Origin: Sphaerisporangium rubeum
GTDB lineage: Bacteria > Actinomycetota > Actinomycetes > Streptosporangiales > Streptosporangiaceae
NCBI RefSeq assembly: GCF_014207705.1
Contig: NZ_JACHIU010000001.1
Location: 2,348,501 to 2,412,500 of the forward strand
DNA: 64,000 nucleotides
Direction: 5' to 3'
Shown piece after piece: positions 8,381 to 16,417 of the stretch. Position numbers and translations under genes: made by a program. Under the pieces are notes generated by a model. That model saw only the letters and a program-made list of their open reading frames with translations, made no database searches and had not been told where the DNA came from. The stretch's first letter is position 1. The number at the start of each line of letters is the position of its first letter.

Positions 8381-9010
8381 ATGTCCGGAGACAAACTCAC
8401 GTACCAGCAGGTCGCCACTCTGCTTGTGCTCAAGGAGCTGGGAACCTCTGTAGCCCATAAGGAATTGAAAGACAAGTGGGGCTTGGACCTTAGTCCCAAG
8501 AACCGCACCGGTCTCGTCGATGACAAGTTGATCGAGTCGGAAAGGAGGGTGAGGGGTGCTTATTGGTACACCATCACACCGCCTGGTGAGGAGCGCGTGA
8601 TTGAAGAGGTCTCCACGAAGGAGATAGCTGTCACCTCTCGTTCGGGTAAGACCCTGGCTCTTCTGTACCTGCGGTCGCTCCGGGTCTCCACAGCAGCGGT
8701 TCCTGTCCCCAAGGAGTCCGTTGAGGCACCTGTCACAACAATGTCGGCGGACGAAGTAGAGGGCCGGATTCGCGAGGCTTATGGCCAGATCGCGCGTAGC
8801 CCCGGCCGGTGGGCCACGATGACGAAGTTGCGGGCTGCTCTGACGGATATCGACCGGGACCTCCAGGACGAGGTTCTCCGCGCCATGATGCTGGCGGGCC
8901 GGGTGGACATCGAGCCGGTCGCGATCCTGGGGGACCTCAAGCCTGAGGACCACGCTGCCGCGATCATCATCGGCAGCACACCGAACCATCAGTTCCGCAT
9001 CGGAGCGTGA
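8381..9010 (+). CDS. Winged-helix protein, second gene of putative defence operon
   Basis: 209 residues. The N-terminal 75 look like a winged helix: LTYQQVATLLVLKELGTSVAHKEL, NRTGLVDDKLIESERR, then YWYTITPPGEERV as the wing. A linker leads to a second helical domain (about 125-209) ending DLKPEDHAAAIIIGSTPNHQFRI, which I cannot assign. It may be the DNA-recognition or specificity subunit joining nuclease and ATPase. AGGAGC precedes the ATG at 8381. The stop TGA at 9008-9010 overlaps the first possible starts of the ATPase gene, implying coupled translation and a stoichiometric complex. Confidence 0.65.
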   Translation: MSGDKLTYQQVATLLVLKELGTSVAHKELKDKWGLDLSPKNRTGLVDDKLIESERRVRGAYWYTITPPGEERVIEEVSTKEIAVTSRSGKTLALLYLRSLRVSTAAVPVPKESVEAPVTTMSADEVEGRIREAYGQIARSPGRWATMTKLRAALTDIDRDLQDEVLRAMMLAGRVDIEPVAILGDLKPEDHAAAIIIGSTPNHQFRIGA

Positions 9011-9012
9011 TG

Positions 9013-12000
9013 ATGGTCACCGAGTGGTACGCGCTGAACAGTCTGAAGATCTTCTCGACCGTCAACGCCAGTGAGGATGTCTGGCAGCCGGTTCCGTTCC
9101 ATGTACCCGACATGCATCCGGCGGCTGACTACGCTCTTCGCTCCGGACTGGACGTCGCCGCCGATTCTCAAGTGACCAGCCCGGTCGGGGTGGTCCTGGA
9201 GGGGGGTGCGGGAAGCGGGAAGACGCACCTCATGAGCTGGCTGCGCGAGCAAGCCATCCAGCGCCATGGTTACTTCTTCCTCATGGGTGTCCTCGACGCG
9301 CGCAACTTCTGGGAAAGCGCCGTCGTGTCCATCCAGGACGGACTGGCCCGGGTGGGGATGGACGAGGAAACCCAGCTCAAGCGGTTTCTTCGCAGTCTGA
9401 CGGGCCTGATGGAGCTTCCGCGGAAGACCCAGCAGACGATCATCGGTAACCAGACGCTCACCCGTGAGGACCTCGACCAGTTCATCGAGGCCTTGTTCCG
9501 GGTCGATCGCCGGGTCGCCAAGGAGGCGCAGGACGCCGCTCGGGCTCTGGTCCTCCTGGGGGCCAATCAGCATGCTCTGTCGGACATCGGCGAGTCGTAC
9601 ATCTGCTCGGTCGAGGACGGCGAGAGCTACCGGCTGCAGTGGGGCTTCCGGCAGGTACACAAATCCCCTCAGGAGATCGTCCGCGACATCTCGCGCCTGC
9701 TGGCCCTGACGGGTCCGAGTGTCATGGCGTTCGACCAACTCGACGCGTTCGTCGCGCAGAGCAGTCCCTTTGTCGAGAGCGGCAGGGTCGGTTCGGCGAC
9801 TCCTGCCGTTCTTCAGTTCGCGCATGGGCTCACCAACCTTCGTGAGCTGACGAGCCGGACCCTGACGGTTCTCTCCTGCTTGCCGGAAACGTGGGAGCTC
9901 ATGGAGGATCTGGGGGTCCAGAGCTTCCGGGACCGCTTCCGGAAAGCCGCGTTCCTCCGGCGTATTCCTACTCCCGCGGTCGGGGCTGAGCTCGTCACTC
10001 TCCGGCTTGAGGAGCACTTTAAAAGCATCGGTTTCGACAGGCCGTATCCGACGTGGCCCATCAAACCGGAGGCATTCGAACAGGCCTCCTTCTACACTCC
10101 GCGTCAGGTCTTGGAATGCCTGTCCAGGCACATTCAGAAATGTCAGCTCCAAGGCGAGATCACCGAGCTTGACAAGATCGAAGCTCCCTCGAACATGGTC
10201 GTGATCCCCAAGCCACCCGGTCCGACACCGCAGATGCTTCAAGCGATCGACGTCAAGTTCGCGATGCTCGCCGATTCGGCAGAGGTCAGCGGAGCACTGG
10301 ACGCGCAGCGGGAGGACGCGGTGCTTCCTGATCTGATCTCGGCCGGTCTGCGGGCCTGGATCGCGGAGCGGCGCGAGACGTCCGCGCACTACCGTGTCGA
10401 CCCCCCGATGGGTCAGAAGACCTCTCTTCATGCCGGTCTCAAGCAGGTTCTGAACGAGGCCACCGAGGACGAGATCCACTGGGCCTTCCGCGGCATCGCC
10501 GCCAAGCACCATCTCGCGGCGCTGACCCGTCTCAAGAAGGCGGTGCTCAAAGCCGGTCTTGAGGACGGAACCCCCAAGCGCCGGTTGATCATCATCAGGA
10601 ACATCCCGTGGAATTCGGGGCCGAAGACGCAGGCGGCGGTGGCCGAGTTCCACGCCAGAGGCGGCCGGGTGATCACGGCCGACGAGGAGGATCTCAAGGT
10701 GCTCTGCGCGCTGCGGGACCTCTACGCGGAGAACGTCGCGCATCTCGACCAGTGGATCGCAAGCAGAAGACCGGTCGCGGATTTGAAGCTCCTCAAGGAC
10801 GCCTTGGACGACTGGCCGGATCCGACCGTTCCACCGGAGCCGCCGGCCCGGCAAGCCACTGACGAACCACCTGCACAGGAGTCGGCCGTACCGGAGTCGG
10901 CCGTGCGACGGCCGCCGGTACAGGAGGCCCCTGTGCGAGAGTCCGCACAGACGAAGCCCGCACCGGCCAAGGACGCCGGCCGCGCCGGCCCGGCGAAGGA
11001 GACCGGCATCCCCGGCCGGTCCCCGGAGACGCGGCCCGCCGGTGTGCCGTCGCTGATCGTGGGACGTTCGTTCGAGCGCGGCGTCAAGGTCTCCGTCGAG
11101 CTGGAGGCCCTGCGTAAGCATGTCGCGATCTTCGCCGGCTCCGGTTCGGGGAAGACCGTGCTGATCAGGCGGATCGTCGAGGAGTGCGCTCTTCAAGGTG
11201 TGTCCTCGATCGTGCTGGACCCGAACAACGACCTGGCGCGGCTCGGTGACCCCTGGCCGGAGGAGCAGTCCGGCTGGGGACCCGGTGACGCGGGACGCGC
11301 GGCCCGGTACCTCGCGGACACCGATGTCGTGGTCTGGACGCCGCGCAGGGAGAAGGGCCGGCCGCTGGCCTTCCAGCCGTTGCCTGACTTCGCGAGCGTG
11401 AGGGACGACGTCGACGAGTTCAACGAGGCCGTCCAGGCCGCCATGGCGGCGCTCGGCCCGCGCGCGAAGGTGGAGGGGAACACCAGCAAGGCCCAGGTCG
11501 CGCGGGGGGTGCTCACCGAGGCGGTCGTCCACTTCGGCAGGTACAGGAGCGGCGGGCTCGGCGGGCTGATCGATCTGCTGGCGGACTTCCCGGAGGATCT
11601 GAGCCGGATCGGCGGCGCGACGAAGATCGCCGATGGGCTGGCCCAGGTGTTGCGGGCCGCCGTCGTGACCGATCCGCTGTTCGGTGGTGAAGGCACGCCG
11701 GTCGATCCGGCGCGGCTCCTCACCCCGGCCGACGGGAAGCGGGCCAGGGTCTCGGTCATCAGCTTCGTGGGGTTGCAGGGTGAGGCCGAGCGGCAGTCCT
11801 TCGTGAACCAGTTGCAGATGGCGCTGTTCGCCTGGATCAAGAGGAATCCCGCCGGCGACCGGCCGCTCGGCGGGCTGTTCGTCATGGACGAGGCGCAGAC
11901 GTTCGCCCCTTCGGGTGCGATGACCGCGTGTACGCGCAGCACGCTCGCACTGGCCTCGCAGGCCAGGAAGTACGGGCTGGGGCTGGTGTTCGCGACCCAG

Positions 12001-12270
12001 GCGCCGAAGGGCCTGCACAACGGGATCCCCGGCAACGCCGCGACGCAGTTCTACGGTCTGCTGAACGCGGACGTGCAGATCGAGGCCGCGAAGGCGATGG
12101 CCCGCGTCAAAGGCGGAAGTGTCGACGACATCGGTTCGCTTCGCAGCGGCCAGTTCTACGTCGCGCCTGAGGGTGCGGCGTTCACGAAGGTGCGTACGCC
12201 GCTGTGCCTGACCCATCACCCGAGAGCGCCGCTGACCACCGAGGAGGTCATCGCACGAGCGAGCAGGTGA
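9013..12270 (+). CDS. Giant double ATPase (AAA + HerA/DUF87-like), third gene of putative defence operon
   Basis: About 1085 residues with two P-loop modules. The first has Walker A GGAGSGKTHL (Lys about 70) and Walker B-like VMAFDQLD (about 237-244), in an AAA/STAND-like setting. A Pro/Glu/Ala-rich linker (about 610-670) follows. The second has FAGSGSGKTVLIRRIVEE (Lys about 714), VLDPNNDLARLGD, and Walker B GGLFVMDEAQTF (about 955-966) with ATQAPKGL, the signature of HerA/FtsK-like DNA-pumping ATPases. Possible starts are GTG 9007 and ATG 9010 and 9013; the last has GGAG at the best spacing. It is probably a motor or sensor working with the nuclease. No standard system I know has exactly this composition. 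Confidence 0.75.
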   Translation: MVTEWYALNSLKIFSTVNASEDVWQPVPFHVPDMHPAADYALRSGLDVAADSQVTSPVGVVLEGGAGSGKTHLMSWLREQAIQRHGYFFLMGVLDARNFWESAVVSIQDGLARVGMDEETQLKRFLRSLTGLMELPRKTQQTIIGNQTLTREDLDQFIEALFRVDRRVAKEAQDAARALVLLGANQHALSDIGESYICSVEDGESYRLQWGFRQVHKSPQEIVRDISRLLALTGPSVMAFDQLDAFVAQSSPFVESGRVGSATPAVLQFAHGLTNLRELTSRTLTVLSCLPETWELMEDLGVQSFRDRFRKAAFLRRIPTPAVGAELVTLRLEEHFKSIGFDRPYPTWPIKPEAFEQASFYTPRQVLECLSRHIQKCQLQGEITELDKIEAPSNMVVIPKPPGPTPQMLQAIDVKFAMLADSAEVSGALDAQREDAVLPDLISAGLRAWIAERRETSAHYRVDPPMGQKTSLHAGLKQVLNEATEDEIHWAFRGIAAKHHLAALTRLKKAVLKAGLEDGTPKRRLIIIRNIPWNSGPKTQAAVAEFHARGGRVITADEEDLKVLCALRDLYAENVAHLDQWIASRRPVADLKLLKDALDDWPDPTVPPEPPARQATDEPPAQESAVPESAVRRPPVQEAPVRESAQTKPAPAKDAGRAGPAKETGIPGRSPETRPAGVPSLIVGRSFERGVKVSVELEALRKHVAIFAGSGSGKTVLIRRIVEECALQGVSSIVLDPNNDLARLGDPWPEEQSGWGPGDAGRAARYLADTDVVVWTPRREKGRPLAFQPLPDFASVRDDVDEFNEAVQAAMAALGPRAKVEGNTSKAQVARGVLTEAVVHFGRYRSGGLGGLIDLLADFPEDLSRIGGATKIADGLAQVLRAAVVTDPLFGGEGTPVDPARLLTPADGKRARVSVISFVGLQGEAERQSFVNQLQMALFAWIKRNPAGDRPLGGLFVMDEAQTFAPSGAMTACTRSTLALASQARKYGLGLVFATQAPKGLHNGIPGNAATQFYGLLNADVQIEAAKAMARVKGGSVDDIGSLRSGQFYVAPEGAAFTKVRTPLCLTHHPRAPLTTEEVIARASR

Positions 12271-12277
12271 CCATGCG

Positions 12278-12311
12278 GTACGGCCGGACGTGAGCCGCAC
12301 GCCGGCCGTAC
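12278..12311. terminator. Hairpin between converging ATPase and hydrolase genes
   Basis: Perfect 10-bp stem, GTACGGCCGG (12278-12287) with CCGGCCGTAC (12302-12311). The 14-nt loop can itself pair four more bases. It stands 8 bp after the ATPase stop, between two convergent genes, so it probably ends transcription from both sides. Confidence 0.65.
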
Positions 12312-12326
12312 GGTGGCGCCGCCGGG

Positions 12327-13151
12327 TCAGGAGCGGAAGAACTCCAGCAGGTCGGCGTTGATGACGTCGTGCTGGGTGGTCGGCATGCCGTGCGGGAAGC
12401 CGGAGTACGTCTTCAGTGTGCCGTCGCGCAGGAGTTCGGCGGACAGGGGAGCGGAGTCCTCGTACGGCACGATCTGGTCGTCGTCGCCGTGCATGACCAG
12501 CACCGGCACTGTGATCTTCTTGAGGTCCTCGGTGAAGTCGGTCTGTGAGAACGCCACGATGCCGTCGTAGTGGGCCTTCGCGCCACCCATCATGCCTTGC
12601 CGCCACCAGTTCTCGATGATCGCCTCGGACGCCTCCGCACCGGGCCGGTTGAAGCCGTAGAACGGGCCGGACGGCAGCGCGCGGTAGAACTCCGACCGGT
12701 TCGCGGCCAGTTGTGCCTGCAGGTCGTCGAAGGCGCTCTTGGGGAGGCCGCCGGGGTTGGCCTCGGTCCGCAGCATGAGCGGCGGGATCGCGGAGATGAT
12801 CGCGGCCTTGGCGACACGATCCTGGCCGTGCCTGGCGAGGTAGCGCACCACCTCGCCGCCGCCGGTCGAGTGGCCGACATGGATGGCGTCGCGCAGATCG
12901 AGGTGAGCGGTGACCGCGGCCAGGTCGTCGGCGTAGTGGTCCAGGTCGTGTCCGTCGGCCACCTGCGCGGACCGGCCGTGGCCCCGGCGGTCGTGCGCGA
13001 CGACCCGGTAGCCGTGCCCCAGGAAGAACAGCATCTGCGTGTCCCAGTCGTCGGCGGACAGCGGCCAGCCGTGGCTGAACACGACGGGCTGACCGGAACC
13101 CCAGTCCTTGTAGAAGATCTCCGTGCCGTCGCTGGTGGTGATGTAGGGCAT
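12327..13151 (-). CDS. Non-haem haloperoxidase/esterase-like alpha/beta hydrolase
   Basis: 274 residues, the usual length for bacterial cofactor-free haloperoxidases and related esterases. It opens [20 protein letters not shown] and shows [22 protein letters not shown], the nucleophile elbow GHSTGGG with Ser95, the Asp in [10 protein letters not shown] and a late His in FPHGMPTT. The triad is intact, so hydrolase or perhydrolase activity is expected; true biological halogenation is doubtful for the family. It is unrelated in strand and probably in role to the upstream operon. Confidence 0.88.
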   Translation of the reverse strand: MPYITTSDGTEIFYKDWGSGQPVVFSHGWPLSADDWDTQMLFFLGHGYRVVAHDRRGHGRSAQVADGHDLDHYADDLAAVTAHLDLRDAIHVGHSTGGGEVVRYLARHGQDRVAKAAIISAIPPLMLRTEANPGGLPKSAFDDLQAQLAANRSEFYRALPSGPFYGFNRPGAEASEAIIENWWRQGMMGGAKAHYDGIVAFSQTDFTEDLKKITVPVLVMHGDDDQIVPYEDSAPLSAELLRDGTLKTYSGFPHGMPTTQHDVINADLLEFFRS

Positions 13152-13342
13152 GCTCTTGCTCCGATTCTCGGTGCGCGTTCGCGGTCGCGAGGCGCCGGCC
13201 GCGCGGAGCGCCTGTCCGCCTGACCACGCGCGCGGCCGGGGCCCGTCAGAGTGACAGGTACCCGGCTTCTCGCACGTTTTCCCAGATCAGAGCCGATGTG
13301 GTCCCTCGGTTCGCGCAGGCGGGCCCGCGCGACCCGCGGCTG

Positions 13343-14032
13343 TCAGGGCTTCTGGAAGTAGAACCGGTAGCTCGAACCGTCGTGGAGCATGGCGGCGCGG
13401 CCCACGTCGCTGTCGGCGGGGAAGTTGACGAGCTTCAACTGGGGGATGGAGTTGTGGCCGTACTGGTACTGCGAGGCGGCGGCGTTCCACGAGCCCTGGG
13501 AGAGCTGGTTGCTGGAGCCGTAGTGGAAGGCGTAGATGCGGTAGGCGGTGCCGTCGTGCAGCATCGTCCAGCGCGACCAGTCGGTGTCGGCGGGGAAGCC
13601 GGTGACCTGCAGGGTGGGGATGTAGTTGCCGTAGGACCACTGGTAGGTGGTCGTGCCGGGGACGTAGATGAACTGGTAGAGCGTCGTGGGGTCGCCGAGG
13701 CGGCGCAGGTAGGCGTGGTAGGCCTCGCCGCTGTGCAGCAGGGAGATGCTGCCGGGGTCGGCGTCGGCGGGGATGTTGGTGAGGGTGAGGACGGGGATGG
13801 AGTTGTGGCCGTACGCGTAGGAGCTGCCGTTCCAGGCGAACTGGTACAGCGTGTCGCGGGAGCTGCCCTTGAAGGCGTACAGGCGGTAGGTGGTGCCGTC
13901 GTACAGCATCGACCAGCGGCGGAAGTTGGTGTCTCCCGGCGCTCCGGTGATGGGGATGTTGGGGATGGAGTTGTACCCGTACTCGTACCTGTCGCTTCCG
14001 GGGACGTATGCGCCTTGGTTGAGGGAAACCAT
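13343..14032 (-). CDS. Four-repeat propeller/tectonin-like protein
   Basis: 229 residues built almost wholly from four repeats of about 55-58 residues. Each has the form (S/T)MLxDGxxYRxYAF...LYQFxWN...YxYGHNSIPxLxLTxxPADxD, for example at SMLYDGTTYRLYAF, TMLHDGTAYRIYAF and AMLHDGSSYRFYF. This suggests a small beta-propeller or tectonin-like lectin. No signal peptide is visible. ATG 14032 has GGGAG 5 nt upstream and is preferred over GTG 14038. Ligand and role are unknown; carbohydrate or surface binding is a guess from repeat style. Nothing similar stands next to it. Confidence 0.6.
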   Translation of the reverse strand: MVSLNQGAYVPGSDRYEYGYNSIPNIPITGAPGDTNFRRWSMLYDGTTYRLYAFKGSSRDTLYQFAWNGSSYAYGHNSIPVLTLTNIPADADPGSISLLHSGEAYHAYLRRLGDPTTLYQFIYVPGTTTYQWSYGNYIPTLQVTGFPADTDWSRWTMLHDGTAYRIYAFHYGSSNQLSQGSWNAAASQYQYGHNSIPQLKLVNFPADSDVGRAAMLHDGSSYRFYFQKP

Positions 14033-14428
14033 CGACACTCCCTGTCTAGGTTGGGGTTGTAACGGTCCAATGGACCTGCCTCGCGTGATTCAACCACCAT
14101 TTCCACGCCGTGTACCGCGAGATCCTCGATCGGCATTTCGCCTGGCCAACGGCTTATGGATGGCCTGATCGGGGTTTCGAGCGGATTTTGCCGTCCATCG
14201 GGACGCTGCGTCACCATGATGGAGGATTATTGTAGGTAATTCGCATTAAAGCGGACGTTGTAATGCGCTTAGCGTGACGATGTTTGGGTCATCCGCAATG
14301 AGTTTCCAAATCAGGCACACGTTCGGTGGCCGCGACAGGCGGTCGTGGAACGAGGTGGCCGGCGCCACCGCCAGGCGCTCGCGCGGGTGGGGTGGGCCCC
14401 CAAGGGGACGGTGCGGAAAGGTGTCCTC
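14033..14428. other. Intergenic region, about 395 bp, with operator-like inverted repeat
   Basis: No gene is supported. The stretch is less GC-rich than its neighbours, as promoters here tend to be, and lies between divergent genes. It contains CGCATTA (14242-14248) and TAATGCG (14261-14267), a perfect 7-bp inverted repeat with 12-bp spacing, suitable for a dimeric repressor. Confidence 0.45.
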
Positions 14429-14944
14429 ATGAGCAAGCTCCTCTACGTCGTCGTCTGCGCCGCCTGGCCCGCCGCCGGCGCCGGACGCCTGGTCGCTCTC
14501 GCGCAGGAAGCCGGATGGGTGGTGCAGGTGGTCGCCACCCCGTCGGCGCTCGGCTTCATCGACGTGCCGGCCCTGGAGGAGCGCACGGGCCGGCCGGTCC
14601 GCAGCCGGCATCGCAGGCCGAGCGAGCCGAAGCCGCCGCGAGCGGACGCCGTCATCGTGGCCCCCGCGACGTTCAACACGGTCAACAAGTTCGCGCAGGG
14701 GATCAGCGACACCTACGCGCTCGGCGTGCTCGCGGAGGCGCCGGGGCTCGGGATCCCGGTCGTCGTCGTTCCCGCCGTCAACGCGGCGCTGGCGGGACGT
14801 GCGGTCTTCCGGGACAGCGTCGAGCGGCTGCGTGCCGAAGGGGTGCGCGTGCTCGTGGGGGAGTCCGAGCCGGACGCCTCGGGTTCCGGCGAGGAGGACG
14901 GGTTTCCGTGGGGCCTGGCTCTGGTGGCGCTGGACGGCGGATGA
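14429..14944 (+). CDS. Flavoprotein, HFCD/Dfp-like
   Basis: 171-residue protein of the HFCD (homo-oligomeric flavin-containing Cys decarboxylase) family, which includes CoaC/Dfp, EpiD and MrsD. Recognisable parts are the opening LLYVVVCAAWPA, VATPSALGFID, the PRADAVIVAPATFNTVNKFAQGISD motif (the usual NT(I/V)NK flavin/substrate site) and IPVVVVPAVN. ATG 14429 is supported by GGAAAGG 8 nt upstream. Standalone family members decarboxylate peptidyl or pantothenoyl cysteine or act as unknown oxidoreductases; no peptide precursor was seen nearby. The stop codon is embedded in a perfect palindrome. Confidence 0.8.
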   Translation: MSKLLYVVVCAAWPAAGAGRLVALAQEAGWVVQVVATPSALGFIDVPALEERTGRPVRSRHRRPSEPKPPRADAVIVAPATFNTVNKFAQGISDTYALGVLAEAPGLGIPVVVVPAVNAALAGRAVFRDSVERLRAEGVRVLVGESEPDASGSGEEDGFPWGLALVALDGG

Positions 14945-14972
14945 GGGGCCGGCGCCGGCGCCGGCCCCTCAT
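14941..14972. terminator. Perfect 32-bp palindrome at the flavoprotein stop
   Basis: Bases 14941-14956 are the exact reverse complement of 14957-14972 (arms starting ATGAGGGGCC and ending GGCCCCTCAT). It includes the flavoprotein stop codon. It can form a very stable hairpin with almost no loop, most likely a transcription terminator without a U-tract. Confidence 0.6.
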
Positions 14973-15054
14973 GCACCCCTGGCCTGATCGGGGTGAGGCG
15001 AGCACGGGCCGGTGAGGCGTGGCCGGTGGACCAGGAGTCGCGGAACTCGGCGGG

Positions 15055-15417
15055 TCAGCGGGCCGGTCCGGGGAGGGGGCTCTCGTCGGAGGTCATGTCG
15101 GCCAGGATGTGCGCGGCGAGGGACTCGGCGTCCTTGACCTCGGTGGGCTGGGTGGCGGTGGGCCGGCTGATGGAGAAGGCGAACCTGCCGGTCCTGCGCG
15201 CGATGACCGACACGGTGGCGAGCAGGCCGACCCTGCCGTGGATCTCCATGTACGGCGGCAGGTGCACGCGGGGGCCGAACTTGCGGGGGAGCACCAGGCG
15301 GACGCGCTCGACGATGACGCAGCGGAGCGCGGGCCCGGCGAGTGCCTCGCGCAGGCCGGCCAGTGCTTCGGTCTGGGCTCTGGCCCGGCGGTCGCCGATG
15401 TCCTCCGTCGTGGTCAC
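15055..15417 (-). CDS. Hypothetical protein
   Basis: 120 residues starting MTTTEDIGDRRARAQ. It has an alternating hydrophobic/charged pattern (LRCVIVERVRLVLPRKFGP, MEIHGRVGLLATVSVIARR) suggesting a small alpha/beta fold. It has no signal peptide, membrane segment or motif I recognise. It is monocistronic and convergent with the flavoprotein gene. The frame is kept because it is full length, has normal codon bias and fills the space between neighbours; function unknown. Confidence 0.45.
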   Translation of the reverse strand: MTTTEDIGDRRARAQTEALAGLREALAGPALRCVIVERVRLVLPRKFGPRVHLPPYMEIHGRVGLLATVSVIARRTGRFAFSISRPTATQPTEVKDAESLAAHILADMTSDESPLPGPAR

Positions 15418-15616
15418 GGCGCCGCCTTCCGCCGGACGAAGGCCGCCCGACGCGGCCGGAGGTCAGCTCTCTGGAAACGAATGTCGCGCCGTTCGATCAT
15501 GTACAAAGGTTTTCGCACCCTGTGGACCTTTTACAGGTCCTGCACCTGCCTCAGGGCTGAATTATCGCTGAACCAGGGTGCATGCCCTGGTAGGGGCATG
15601 TGCGAGACTTGCCGGC

Positions 15617-16396
15617 ATGGCGGAACTCAACGGCACGCCCGTTGCCCCTGAGGCTCTGCAGGCGCTCGGGCTGCTCAACTACGGTCACTTTACTTCGATT
15701 AGAGTCGACGACCAGTCGGTCCGTGGATTGTCTCATCATTTAGATAGGCTTGTCCATGACTGCCGGATATTGTTCGGCGCCGAGCTGGACCGAGAGCGGA
15801 TCAGGCATTTCATACGAAACGCCATAGCCGGGAAAACGGGGTCGTTCGTGGTGCGGGTGACGCTGTTCGACCCCGCCATGGAGCTCGGCCAGCCGTCGGC
15901 GTCCGGCACCCCTAGTGTGCTCGTCACCACCCGTCCCGCCGGCAGGTTGCCGGCCACTCCCATCCGCGTGCGTACCGCCAGCTACAGCCGCGATCTTCCC
16001 GAGGTGAAGCACATCGGTCTGTTCGGCGCGGTGCTCGACCGCAGGAACGCTCAACTCAACGGTTTCGACGACGCGCTTTTCGTGGACGACGCGTCGTTCG
16101 TCTCCGAGGGGACCACGTGGAACGTCGGGTTCTTCGACGGAGAACGGGTGGTGTGGCCGAGCGCGCCGGTGCTGGCGGGGGTCACCATGAGGTTGCTGAA
16201 GCAGGTCCACGAGCAGACCGTCACGATTCCGGTGCACATCAAGGACGTCCCGCGGATGGAGGCCGCTTTCGCCACCAATACCACCATCGGCGTGCGTCCC
16301 ATAACGGCCATCAACGCGCATTCACTTCCCGGCGACCACCCCATCTTCCAGACTTTGCAGAAGGAATACGAGGAGATCCCCGCCGAGCGACTGTAG
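15617..16396 (+). CDS. Aminotransferase class IV family PLP protein
   Basis: 259 residues of the class IV aminotransferase fold (branched-chain aminotransferase, aminodeoxychorismate lyase). It begins with NYGHFTSIRVDDQSVRGLSHHLDRLV, as these proteins do. The probable PLP lysine is in LPEVKHIGLFGAVLDRR, and GFDDALFVDDASFVSEGTTWNVGFF is the typical substrate and cofactor strand pair. ATG 15617 fits the family N-terminus. The XRE/FGE-like gene begins 21 bp downstream, so the two may be co-transcribed. Whether it transaminates or makes a lyase product (for example p-aminobenzoate) is not determinable here. Confidence 0.8.
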   Translation: MAELNGTPVAPEALQALGLLNYGHFTSIRVDDQSVRGLSHHLDRLVHDCRILFGAELDRERIRHFIRNAIAGKTGSFVVRVTLFDPAMELGQPSASGTPSVLVTTRPAGRLPATPIRVRTASYSRDLPEVKHIGLFGAVLDRRNAQLNGFDDALFVDDASFVSEGTTWNVGFFDGERVVWPSAPVLAGVTMRLLKQVHEQTVTIPVHIKDVPRMEAAFATNTTIGVRPITAINAHSLPGDHPIFQTLQKEYEEIPAERL

Positions 16397-16417
16397 CCCC
16401 CTGAGGAATGCCGACCG

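Noticed and set aside
9013-12270. Assigning the ATPase to BREX (BrxC) or Zorya
   Set aside because: The companion genes of those systems (methylase and PglZ, or ZorAB motor) are absent, and the order AAA then HerA with a DUF559 nuclease does not match them.
8989-13227. A 1412-codon open frame on the minus strand opposite the ATPase gene
   Set aside because: It is the mirror of high-GC coding on the plus strand; its product is Arg/Gly/Pro/Leu-rich with no domain, whereas the plus-strand frame has clear ATPase motifs.
13343-14032. Considered as an enediyne-binding chromoprotein apoprotein
   Set aside because: Apoproteins of that kind are about 110 mature residues, secreted, with an immunoglobulin-like fold and two disulfides; this protein has four repeats, no signal peptide and no such cysteines.
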